This document shows, one piece after another, positions 7,477-14,218 of a stretch of 17,064 bases of DNA. Numbering within the stretch: position 1 is the stretch's first letter; each line of letters opens with the position of its first letter. The translations under genes and the position numbers were made by a program. The notes beneath the pieces are model-generated. The model was not told the origin of the DNA and searched no databases. It saw nothing but the letters and a program-made list of their open reading frames with translations. The DNA is from Actinobacteria bacterium UBA2184 (GTDB lineage: Bacteria > Actinomycetota > Coriobacteriia > Anaerosomatales > Anaerosomataceae): assembly GCA_002328745.1 (NCBI GenBank), contig DCVQ01000025.1, positions 133,906 through 150,969 of the forward strand, written 5' to 3'.

Positions 7477-9339
7477 TTACTTCCAGAGAGCGGCTTTCAC
7501 ATCATCCAGACCCAACCGATCGAGCAGATCAGGAAGCGGCTTACCGGTCTCGAGGTCGTACTCGCTGGCCTCCAGGTAGGCCTTTCGCATGACTGGCCAG
7601 GCACCCTCGAGATCAGGACCCTTGCCCGGGCCGTCCACCTGGTTCATCTTCATGCGCTCGGAGACGCCCTCGTCGCCCGGCTTCCTTCCACCTGACAGGA
7701 GGTTGTAGGCACGCGACAGCGCCCGCGTCCGATCGCCTACCTCGAAGAGCTCCGCAGGCGTGAAGTCCCACCCCGCGATGTGCTGGAGCGCCTTGCACAT
7801 GTTCTCCTGGTTACCGCTCAGGAAGAACATGCACGTACCCACGCAGTCGTTGTAGACCCAGCTCACGCTGCCGCGCCGTGTCCTGCGGCCGACCGCCTCG
7901 GGATCCAGCGGGTTGTACGTCTCGGCATCCAGGCCGAGGTGTGGATCGGGCGTGTCCCCGCCGTAGAACGTGCCGGTGTCGGAGACTCCCAACGCCAACT
8001 GCGTGGACCAGAAGCCGATACCCCGCGAGTCGATAACGTTCGATGCGCAGCCCGCGCCCGCCCAGACTGCCGCATCAGGGGCTTGTCCGCCGAGCCGCTC
8101 TGAGCCGGTTTTCACGCCGTCAGAGAACGTGCCGCCAAAGCCGGTGCGCGTTGCCATTTGCTCGAGGAAAGCCGGCACATCGTCCGTCTCGCCCCAGTTG
8201 AACGAGAGACCGCCCGTATCCGCCTTGGTGAGCAGCCCCTTGGAGAACAGTTCGTAGACAAGTGCGAGCGACCAGGCGGTCTCCTTGCCATCCACCCCGT
8301 ACTCTTCCATGACGTTGCCGAGCCACGTGCTCACGCTCAAGTCGTGGTTGCCGATGTTGGTCGAGAAGGCCGCCATCATCTCGTACTCGAGTTCTTCCAT
8401 CTCGATGCCGGCCTTGGCGCCGTCCTTGAACGTAACCTCGGAGCAGTGGCCCCACGGGCACGCCCAGCAGGGCTTCTTCTTGCGATCCACCTGCGCGTAG
8501 AAGTTCGCGCCGTACCACTTCTCGATGTCGTCCCAGACGTTCGTGGTGAAGTTCTTGATGGGCACGCCACCCGTGGGTGCCATGATGTCGAAGTATGCGT
8601 ACGTGCCGAAGGCCTTGATGGCTCCCCCGAGACCGGACTTGGCGGCCGCCTCTTCGAACACGGGGAACAGGTCGTTGAGCGCCTGCTTGTCGACCATCGG
8701 CACATCGGTTGACGGCGCATAGATGCCAATGGCCTTGAGCTTCTTCGAGCCCATGACCGCACCGCAGCCCTTCGAAGACACGACGTGCCCGTAGTCGTTG
8801 CCGATTGACGCGAAAGACACCAGATGCTCGCCGGCAGGACCAATGCACGCCACCGACGTGCGCTTCTGTCCGGTGATCTCCTGGATGGCGTCTTGCGTCT
8901 CCTTCATCTTCTTGCCTACCAGGTCGCCGGCAAGCCGCAGCTCGACCTTGTCGCCCTCAATGACCAAGTAGACCCACTCCGGCGAGACGCCCTCGATCAC
9001 GATGATGTCGTTGCCCGTCTGACGCATGCGTGCGCCGAAGAAGCCGTTCGCCTGGCTGGCAGTGATGCCGCCGGTGTGCGCCGCCTTCGTCGTGACGTTG
9101 TAGATGCCTGAGCCAGGCACCTTCGTGCCGTTGAACGGACCCGCCGTGAAGAATATCTTGTTCTCCGGCGACTGCCAGTCGGTGTCGACCGGCACCTCAT
9201 CCCACAGCATCTTGACGCCGATGCCGTGGCCTCCGATGTACTTCCTCAGGACCTCAGGGTCGGTCTTCTCCCTCTTGATCTCGCCAGTGGTCAGGTTGAC
9301 TCTCAGAATCTTGCCTTGCCATGGACTTTCCGCACCCAT
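7477..9339 (-). CDS. Aldehyde:ferredoxin oxidoreductase family tungstoenzyme
   Basis: The 620-aa protein matches AOR in length and order. An N-terminal pterin-binding domain begins GKILRVNLTTGEI and contains GGHGIG, GPFNGTKVPGSG and SSKGCGAVMGSKKLKAI. The cluster cysteines are Cys291, Cys294 and Cys299 in CWACPWGHC, with the fourth at Cys503 in the DCVGTC motif. The Cys291-294-299 spacing (CX2CX4C) is one residue longer than the CX2CX3C of Pyrococcus AOR. The enzyme would oxidise an aldehyde to an acid, passing electrons through its [4Fe-4S] cluster to ferredoxin, in the cytoplasm. I chose the ATG at 9339, giving MGAESPWQGK, because GGGAG lies 9 nt upstream. A longer frame to 9411 adds a Pro/Arg-rich, family-atypical tail. 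The divergent LysR gene probably controls it. Confidence 0.92.
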   Translation of the reverse strand: MGAESPWQGKILRVNLTTGEIKREKTDPEVLRKYIGGHGIGVKMLWDEVPVDTDWQSPENKIFFTAGPFNGTKVPGSGIYNVTTKAAHTGGITASQANGFFGARMRQTGNDIIVIEGVSPEWVYLVIEGDKVELRLAGDLVGKKMKETQDAIQEITGQKRTSVACIGPAGEHLVSFASIGNDYGHVVSSKGCGAVMGSKKLKAIGIYAPSTDVPMVDKQALNDLFPVFEEAAAKSGLGGAIKAFGTYAYFDIMAPTGGVPIKNFTTNVWDDIEKWYGANFYAQVDRKKKPCWACPWGHCSEVTFKDGAKAGIEMEELEYEMMAAFSTNIGNHDLSVSTWLGNVMEEYGVDGKETAWSLALVYELFSKGLLTKADTGGLSFNWGETDDVPAFLEQMATRTGFGGTFSDGVKTGSERLGGQAPDAAVWAGAGCASNVIDSRGIGFWSTQLALGVSDTGTFYGGDTPDPHLGLDAETYNPLDPEAVGRRTRRGSVSWVYNDCVGTCMFFLSGNQENMCKALQHIAGWDFTPAELFEVGDRTRALSRAYNLLSGGRKPGDEGVSERMKMNQVDGPGKGPDLEGAWPVMRKAYLEASEYDLETGKPLPDLLDRLGLDDVKAALWK

Positions 9340-9493
9340 AGTCGTCCACTCCCTTCGCGACGGACGCGAACGCGTCCGCCTACCGATGCCGACCGGTGGC
9401 GGTGGGGCCACGAGAGAGACCCGACCAACCTGAGCCTACGTCGCGCGGAAGGGATGACGGAAATGAACTCTGGGCATGTGTTGCGTTTCTGCC

Positions 9494-9508
9494 ATGCCAA
9501 ATGGGCAT
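9494..9508. promoter_or_regulatory. Candidate LysR-type operator between AOR and lysR genes
   Basis: ATGCC-AAATG-GGCAT is a perfect 5-bp dyad that contains the T-N11-A pattern typical of LysR-type regulators (T at 9495, A at 9507). A second overlapping dyad pairs GGCATG at 9473-9478 with CATGCC at 9493-9498. The site sits in the 238-bp gap between the divergent AOR operon and the LysR gene, where an autoregulated LysR protein would bind. Confidence 0.5.
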
Positions 9509-9577
9509 ACTTCTCGTTGAACAGCTGCAGTCGTAAGCCGAGGCGGTCTGCTCGACGAGGATCAGGCAGGTGAAGGT

Positions 9578-10525
9578 GTGATCATCGGCGTCGAAGTGTG
9601 TCGAGAGTTCATCATGCTCGCCGAACAGCTCAACTTCACGAGAGCCGCCCAGCGCATGCAGATGACGCAGCCGCAGCTCAGTAAGCATATCGCTCACCTC
9701 GAGAAAGATCTCGGAGCGCAGCTCGTACGGCGCGGTGGCTCATCCCTCACCCTCACGCCAGCCGGCGTTGCCTTTCTCGAAGGTTGCATCGCCATCGTAG
9801 CAACGTACGAAACCACCCTCGCGGACGTACGAGCAGCCACGTCCCATCCCGTCTACTCTTTGCGACTCGCAGGCCCCTTCATGTTCGATAGCGTGCGCGA
9901 TTTCGTCAGCGCCGCCATCGCAAGAGGGCGCGAGGAGCAGGCATTCGACGTCTCTTTCGTCGCGGAGACACCGCTGCCATACCTTGAGATGTTGCGGGCC
10001 GGGAAGGTCGACCTCGCACTCGAGATCGTGTCAGAGAAGCTTGTCGCTGCCGACCTCGAATCGGTGATCGTCTCCCGCGATCCAATGTGCATCGCTACAC
10101 GTGACCCTCGCTACGCGAGGGAGTACGGCTCGGAGATTCCGTTCGCGGCGCTCAATGGCGCCATCATCCACTCCCTCGACGGTCTCGTCCACAGCAGGGG
10201 CCGAGAGCGATTCTTCGAACTATGTGCGCGGCACGGCATTCAAGTGCGACCGCACGTGATGCGGGCCGATCCCTTTAGTCTTCGTCTGGAGGAGATCGGC
10301 GACGAAGTCGTCATTCTCTCTGAGGGCGTGAAGGATCACTACCCGCTGCCCGGAATGAATGTCCACAGCATTCAAGAACTTGATTGCTATTTCGAGCTTG
10401 CTGCCTTCTGGAAAACAGACTCGCGGAACCCTGCAGTGCCGCTCCTCGTGCGGCATCTGCGAGAGGCCGGCGAGGCGGGCCAGCGGCTGACTGGAATCAT
10501 CGTCAGTCTGCAGCCGAAGACGTGA
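9578..10525 (+). CDS. LysR-family transcriptional regulator
   Basis: The 315-aa protein begins with a LysR winged helix-turn-helix: FIMLAEQLNFTRAAQRMQMT, then QPQLSKHIAHLEKDLGAQL and LTPAG. A periplasmic-binding-protein-like effector domain follows from about residue 90. The start is a GTG with AGGTGAAGG just upstream. The gene is transcribed away from the AOR-SDR-radical SAM genes, the usual arrangement for a LysR regulator of a neighbouring catabolic operon. Its co-inducer is probably the substrate or a product of that pathway, which is inference. Confidence 0.92.
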   Translation: MIIGVEVCREFIMLAEQLNFTRAAQRMQMTQPQLSKHIAHLEKDLGAQLVRRGGSSLTLTPAGVAFLEGCIAIVATYETTLADVRAATSHPVYSLRLAGPFMFDSVRDFVSAAIARGREEQAFDVSFVAETPLPYLEMLRAGKVDLALEIVSEKLVAADLESVIVSRDPMCIATRDPRYAREYGSEIPFAALNGAIIHSLDGLVHSRGRERFFELCARHGIQVRPHVMRADPFSLRLEEIGDEVVILSEGVKDHYPLPGMNVHSIQELDCYFELAAFWKTDSRNPAVPLLVRHLREAGEAGQRLTGIIVSLQPKT

Positions 10526-10554
10526 CCTCTGGACTCGAGCTCTTACCGTCTTTG

Positions 10555-10570
10555 TGATTAATCATATAAT
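10555..10570 (+). promoter_or_regulatory. Promoter -10 box with overlapping palindrome upstream of fic
   Basis: A perfect TATAAT at 10565-10570 lies 40 bp before the Fic start codon. A weak -35-like TCTTAC/CTTACC sits about 18 bp upstream. The perfect 10-bp palindrome TGATTAATCA (10555-10564) abuts the -10 box and would be a natural operator. This AT-rich patch stands out from the GC-rich surroundings. Confidence 0.5.
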
Positions 10571-10610
10571 CCCGTTAGTGTTTGATGCTTCAATCAGAAA
10601 GGCTCTCACC

Positions 10611-11787
10611 GTGTACCGATACGAGACTACGCAGGCCGTCGCCACGGGCGTCCGCCGGATTGAAGAGCTCCGCGCCCGCCTCGATGCCCAGGGGCCGCTC
10701 CCCCCGGATATGGCTCGGCCGGACGCGGCGCGACCTTGAGGCCGAAGCCGCCACACCCTCCACGATCATGGAGGGTGTGGCGGTCACCGTCGACGAGGCG
10801 CGCAGGATCCCGGCAGGCGACAGACCGACCGGCGTCTCCGTTGAAGACGTCGACCTGATTGACGGCATGCGCTTCGTACTCGCTCGCGCCGATGCGGGTG
10901 CGTTCCAGTGGCAGAGTGAGCTTGTGCTGTCGTTGCACCACCTCGTGCTCGGCGGTTCGTATGCCAAGGGCGCAGGCCGGTTCAGGGAGACCCAGAACTG
11001 GCTCACCAACAGGGCGAGCGGAGCACAGGTCTACCTGCCCCCTCCCGCCAAGAAGGTGCCATCGCTCGTGGACGACTTGACGGCGTGGCTTCAAGGGACG
11101 AATGAGCCCGGGCCGGTGACATCGGCGCTCGCGCACGTGTCGGTGGCAGGTATCCACCCGTTTTCGGATGGCAACGGCCGCACTGCGCGTATCGTCGCAT
11201 CGCTTTCGATGTATCGCGCCGGATTCCGTCTGCCTCAGTTCACCAGCCTTGAGGAGTGGTGGGGTCGTCACTTGGAGGACTACTACTCGGCGTTCGACTG
11301 TCTCGGAACGAAGTGGACCCCTGACACCGACGTCACCCCATTTGTTGAGGCCCACGCGCAAGCGCAGGTCGCCCAGGTCGAGGCGCTCTCGTTGCGCAAC
11401 ACCACCGAACGCGCCCTGTGGACGGTGCTGCAGGACGCCGCCGTGAGCGACATGGGCCTGAACGAACGCGCCACGCATGCACTCTACGACGCCTTCTTCG
11501 CGCGTGAGGTCACCAACCGCTACTACCGCGGGATGGCAGACGTCTCCGAGGTGACCGCCTCACACGACTTGAGCAAGCTTGTCGCATCCGGTGCTCTCGA
11601 AGCCGGGGGAGCCGGGCGCAGCGCGCACTACGTCGCTGCGCCAGGGCTGTACAAACTCGTGGCACAACACGCCGAGCTCGATCCCAGGTGGCTCGGCACG
11701 CCGGGGGACACTATCGCCAAGCGAGACGCCGTTCTCATGGGACTTGCGGATCGCCTGCACGCAGCCGACGGGGCGCGCGAAGCCTAA
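10611..11787 (+). pseudogene. Fic-domain protein (probable AMPylase), interrupted by a +1 frameshift
   Basis: The catalytic motif HPFSDGNGRTAR is encoded at 11155-11190 and matches Fic AMP-transferases. A class II type inhibitory motif, STIMEG ((S/T)xxxEG), lies N-terminal at about 10756-10773, and a winged-helix-like tail closes the protein. The N-terminus, VYRYETTQAVATGVRRIEEL, starts at GTG 10611 with AAAGG 8 nt upstream but in a different frame, which stops at TGA 10737-10739. The family-like sequence RRDLEAEAA resumes in the other frame before that stop. One extra base around 10712-10725 therefore explains the break. Downstream reinitiation, for example at ATG 10768 inside the inhibitory motif, would give a protein without its brake, but no ribosome site precedes it. 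Sequencing error, pseudogene and recoding all remain possible. Confidence 0.75.
10748..10783 (+). repeat. Perfect 14-bp inverted repeat inside fic
   Basis: The arms 10748-10761 (CCGCCACACCCTCC) and 10770-10783 are exact reverse complements separated by an 8-nt loop. The GC-rich stem begins 8 nt after the out-of-frame TGA at 10737-10739 and encodes part of the inhibitory motif. It could form a stable mRNA hairpin. Confidence 0.8.
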
Positions 11788-11792
11788 CGACC

Positions 11793-11820
11793 GGGCAGCG
11801 GGCAGCGGGCAGCGGGCAGC
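11793..11820. repeat. Four tandem GGGCAGC heptamers
   Basis: Four exact 7-bp copies lie directly behind the fic stop codon and 10 bp before the 12-bp repeats of copy C. A simple-sequence tract of this kind is prone to slippage. It is non-coding here. Confidence 0.85.
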
Positions 11821-11830
11821 GAGTGCAATC

Positions 11831-12019
11831 GGGCGACAAATCGGGCGACAAATCAGAGACCGCACCCCCCTGTGACCTGCGAAAACGTGGTGCCCCCAAG
11901 GGAATTCGAATCCTGATTGTGCTTGTGACTATTGGGACTCGTTGGGACTCGTTGGTACAGCGGAGGCGCGGCGAGTCCCAACGAGTACCAACAGTCACAA
12001 TGTATTTGGGCGACAAATC
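11831..12019 (-). repeat. att-like site copy C: 12-bp repeats, tRNA 3'-end fragment, long inverted repeat
   Basis: Two identical 12-bp units (GGGCGACAAATC) lie at 11831-11854. The tRNA 3'-end core at 11888-11913 is identical over 26 bases to 4747-4772 and again shows loop TTCGAAT and acceptor strand GGGGGCACCA on the minus strand. A 26-bp inverted repeat with two mismatches pairs 11925-11950 with 11973-11998 around a 22-nt loop. One more 12-bp unit lies at 12008-12019. TGACCTGCG precedes the core in both copies, so homology extends outside the tRNA part. No tRNA 5' half is present. Confidence 0.72.
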
Positions 12020-12175
12020 CGGGGCGTCATGCGAAGGACCTCATGAGTCGTTAACGACATCATGAAGCCCGAGCGTGATCCATTCGCGGGAGCCGCGTAG
12101 AGTCCGCGATAGCTGACCGCCGAAAGCGCCGCGGAGGTGCAGCGGGCCCGTCTCAAGCAGCGCCAATCCGTCCGG

Positions 12176-12997
12176 TTAGCCGTCAACCGCGAACTCCATC
12201 GTCTCGATCAACCCCGACATCACCGAGAAGGCGTACTGCCTGAACTGCTCGTCGCTCAGGCCGGGGAAGGCCGTGGGCGGCTTCTGGTTGAGAAGCGCAT
12301 CGACACCACTAGACTCCGGCCCGTCGAAGATCGCGTTCAGGTTCTTGAGGCTCTTCTTGAACCATGCCGGCTTCTGCGCGGCGAGGCGCTCGAGTTCCGC
12401 GTCGATCGCCTCTCGCCACTCCGGAAATGCGTCCAGCACGAAGAAGACGTAGTAGAGGTCCTTTTCCGCTTTGAGCCGGTCTCGGCGATTCCTGAACACC
12501 AGCGACTTGTGGAAGACGAAGGCGCCGGGCCTGGGGACGAGGATCGTCAGGGCGACGACTCCGTCGGTCAGGCCGGCGAGGTCGACCGGCCACGGGCTGT
12601 CGAGCAGGAGCCCGACGTAGTGCAGCTCCTGAGCCGTGAGATCGGGCTGCACCATGATCGCGGCCTCGGACGCGCCCGGCGCGTCGGTGATGAACTCGAT
12701 CTCTATGTCGTCATCGCCATGGGTCGCGACGTACTTCGTGACTGGCGGCGAATCCAGCGAGTGGAACTCGCAGCGGAAGTCGGCTCCCTTGAGCAACTCA
12801 TCGATGCTCCTGCTCCTGACCGGCACCGAACGGGGCACGGCGAGATCGATGTCGCGGGTTCGAGGTGATCGACCGGCCGCGCCGGCATCGTAGAGCAACT
12901 CGTAGACGTGCGGCACCCATCCCCCGGCAACGACGACCACGTCGAGGTAGGGCTCGATGGCGGCAAGGCCGCGCGCAAGGACCGGGTCGAGCCGGCT
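12176..12997 (-). CDS. Nucleotidyltransferase, AbiEii-like toxin candidate (see start note)
   Basis: The 274-aa protein begins with a GTG whose first base is at 13000, so the gene spans 12176-13000. That GTG overlaps the upstream gene's stop in a GTGA junction, which implies translational coupling. A nucleotidyltransferase-like core is visible: VVVVAGGWVPHVYELLY, then TRDIDLAVP with Asp50-X-Asp52, and an acidic IEIEFITD strand. It follows a winged-helix DNA-binding protein, as AbiEii toxins follow AbiEi antitoxins. AbiEii-type toxins modify an RNA target with nucleotides and stall growth. The family match is by architecture and motif, not detailed similarity, so a non-toxic nucleotidyltransferase remains possible. 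Confidence 0.65.
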   Translation of the reverse strand, partial: SRLDPVLARGLAAIEPYLDVVVVAGGWVPHVYELLYDAGAAGRSPRTRDIDLAVPRSVPVRSRSIDELLKGADFRCEFHSLDSPPVTKYVATHGDDDIEIEFITDAPGASEAAIMVQPDLTAQELHYVGLLLDSPWPVDLAGLTDGVVALTILVPRPGAFVFHKSLVFRNRRDRLKAEKDLYYVFFVLDAFPEWREAIDAELERLAAQKPAWFKKSLKNLNAIFDGPESSGVDALLNQKPPTAFPGLSDEQFRQYAFSVMSGLIETMEFAVDG

Positions 12998-14097
12998 CAC
13001 GGCCGATCATCCCGCTCGACAAGCGGGCGCAGGCGTCGTTCGTAGAGGTGCTCGGCCTGCTCCCGGCCACGGACGGGATAGTCGTAGAGGTCCAGATAGA
13101 GCTGCAGGTCGGAGACCACTTTGATCCCGCCTTTCGACATCTGCCGGTCGTAGAACGCGGACTCCCGATAGTAGGGCACCGAGATGTTGACGTTGCCGCC
13201 GCGCTCGACTCGCCGTGCGCCGAGGTCTGCAAGCGCCGACACCACATCTTCGGGTTCTCTCACGTAGACGTCTGCGACGTCGAAGGCAGTGTAGCGGTCG
13301 ACGAGACTCGCACCGGCGTGACCCGTGAGGACGTAGTCGGCACCCTTGGCGTGAAACGCCTCGGCGATGCGGGGCAGAAGGTCTTCAGCACTCGGCGCGA
13401 GGACGAAGTAGCTTGCCGGGACCGGCCGGCGGCGGCCTCGATACGCCGACGTCCAGTCGCGCAGCAGCTCGTCGGCATGGCGGAGCTTGATCTTCTCAGC
13501 GCTCCTGGACACGTAGCCGCGCCTCTCGAGCTCCCCGATCATCTTGGACACATAGCCCGGGGTGAGCCGGATCCGCTCGTCTTTCGAGCTGACGCTGCTC
13601 GCTATCTCACGCACACCCATCGGGGAACGCGCGACGAGGAGGGTGCGGAGTACGAGCGACGCCTTGTCGGAGAAGAGGTCGCGTTGCCCGCGTTCTTCCT
13701 TCCCGGGGTTGGCGAAGCCGCGGCGATCGATGTGGATCCCCGGCACCACGAGCCACGCGTTGCCCGCGTAGTCGATGAAGGCCGCGTTCGCGTCGCGCAG
13801 CAACTGCTGGCTGGCCGGGCTGAGGTATGCCGAAGCGATGACCGGGATCGAGGATCCTTCCCCCGCGGGAGCAAGGCGCGCCAGCTCGGCGGCATCGATC
13901 AGCTGCGCCCGGCTGAAGGCGTGTTGCAGCATGACCCGGAGATGAAGACTCCCGTTCGCGAAACGCACGTCAACCTCGGCCGCTGACGCATGGCCGCGCA
14001 ACTGGCTCGGGCTCAGCTCGACGGCCGCGCCAGGGAAGATCTCCCGAAGCACGTGCTTCAGACTCTGATACTCGTCGTCTATGCTTGCAGTAGCCAT
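12997..14097 (-). CDS. AbiEi-like antitoxin / winged-helix regulator
   Basis: The 366-aa protein starts at ATG 14097 with GGAGG 5-6 nt upstream. A frame extending to 14169 is rejected because that site is so good. The middle contains a winged helix (VLRTLLVARSPMGVREIASS, then LTPGYVSKMIGELERRGYV). A C-terminal region (YVLTGHAGASLVDRY and on to VSVPYY-like strands) resembles the nucleotidyltransferase-like fold seen in long AbiEi proteins. AbiEi antitoxins repress their own operon by binding inverted repeats. Four half-sites lie directly in its promoter and ribosome-site region. It overlaps the toxin gene by 4 nt. An abortive-infection role is inference. Confidence 0.7.
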   Translation of the reverse strand: MATASIDDEYQSLKHVLREIFPGAAVELSPSQLRGHASAAEVDVRFANGSLHLRVMLQHAFSRAQLIDAAELARLAPAGEGSSIPVIASAYLSPASQQLLRDANAAFIDYAGNAWLVVPGIHIDRRGFANPGKEERGQRDLFSDKASLVLRTLLVARSPMGVREIASSVSSKDERIRLTPGYVSKMIGELERRGYVSRSAEKIKLRHADELLRDWTSAYRGRRRPVPASYFVLAPSAEDLLPRIAEAFHAKGADYVLTGHAGASLVDRYTAFDVADVYVREPEDVVSALADLGARRVERGGNVNISVPYYRESAFYDRQMSKGGIKVVSDLQLYLDLYDYPVRGREQAEHLYERRLRPLVERDDRP

Positions 14098-14162
14098 GTT
14101 TCCTCCGACATATCTGTTTCCCACACAGGAAACACCATACTCCTTGGAAACCTTCGCGGCAA
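14098..14162 (-). promoter_or_regulatory. abiE-like promoter with four symmetric operator half-sites
   Basis: On the plus strand GTTTCC occurs at 14098-14103 and 14116-14121, and its complement GGAAAC at 14128-14133 and 14146-14151. The outer and inner sites are exactly 18 bp apart on both sides, so the array is symmetric. A promoter fits on the minus strand: TTGCCG (14162-14157), 17-bp spacer, TATGGT (14139-14134). One half-site is in the spacer, two lie downstream of the -10, and the last touches the ribosome site. This suits autorepression by the AbiEi-like protein. Confidence 0.6.
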
Positions 14163-14218
14163 ATGGCACCGTTCACGCATTCCTCAGGCGCCGGCTCCAA
14201 CTGCGGCCCGAATACTGC

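Noticed and set aside
6603..7592. Plus-strand open frame of 329 codons antisense to the SDR gene
   Set aside because: No recognisable domain, and the SDR on the minus strand is complete with all catalytic residues.
7477..9411. AOR gene starting at 9411
   Set aside because: The added 24 residues are Pro/Arg-rich and not family-like. ATG 9339 has a good ribosome site and the normal AOR N-terminus.
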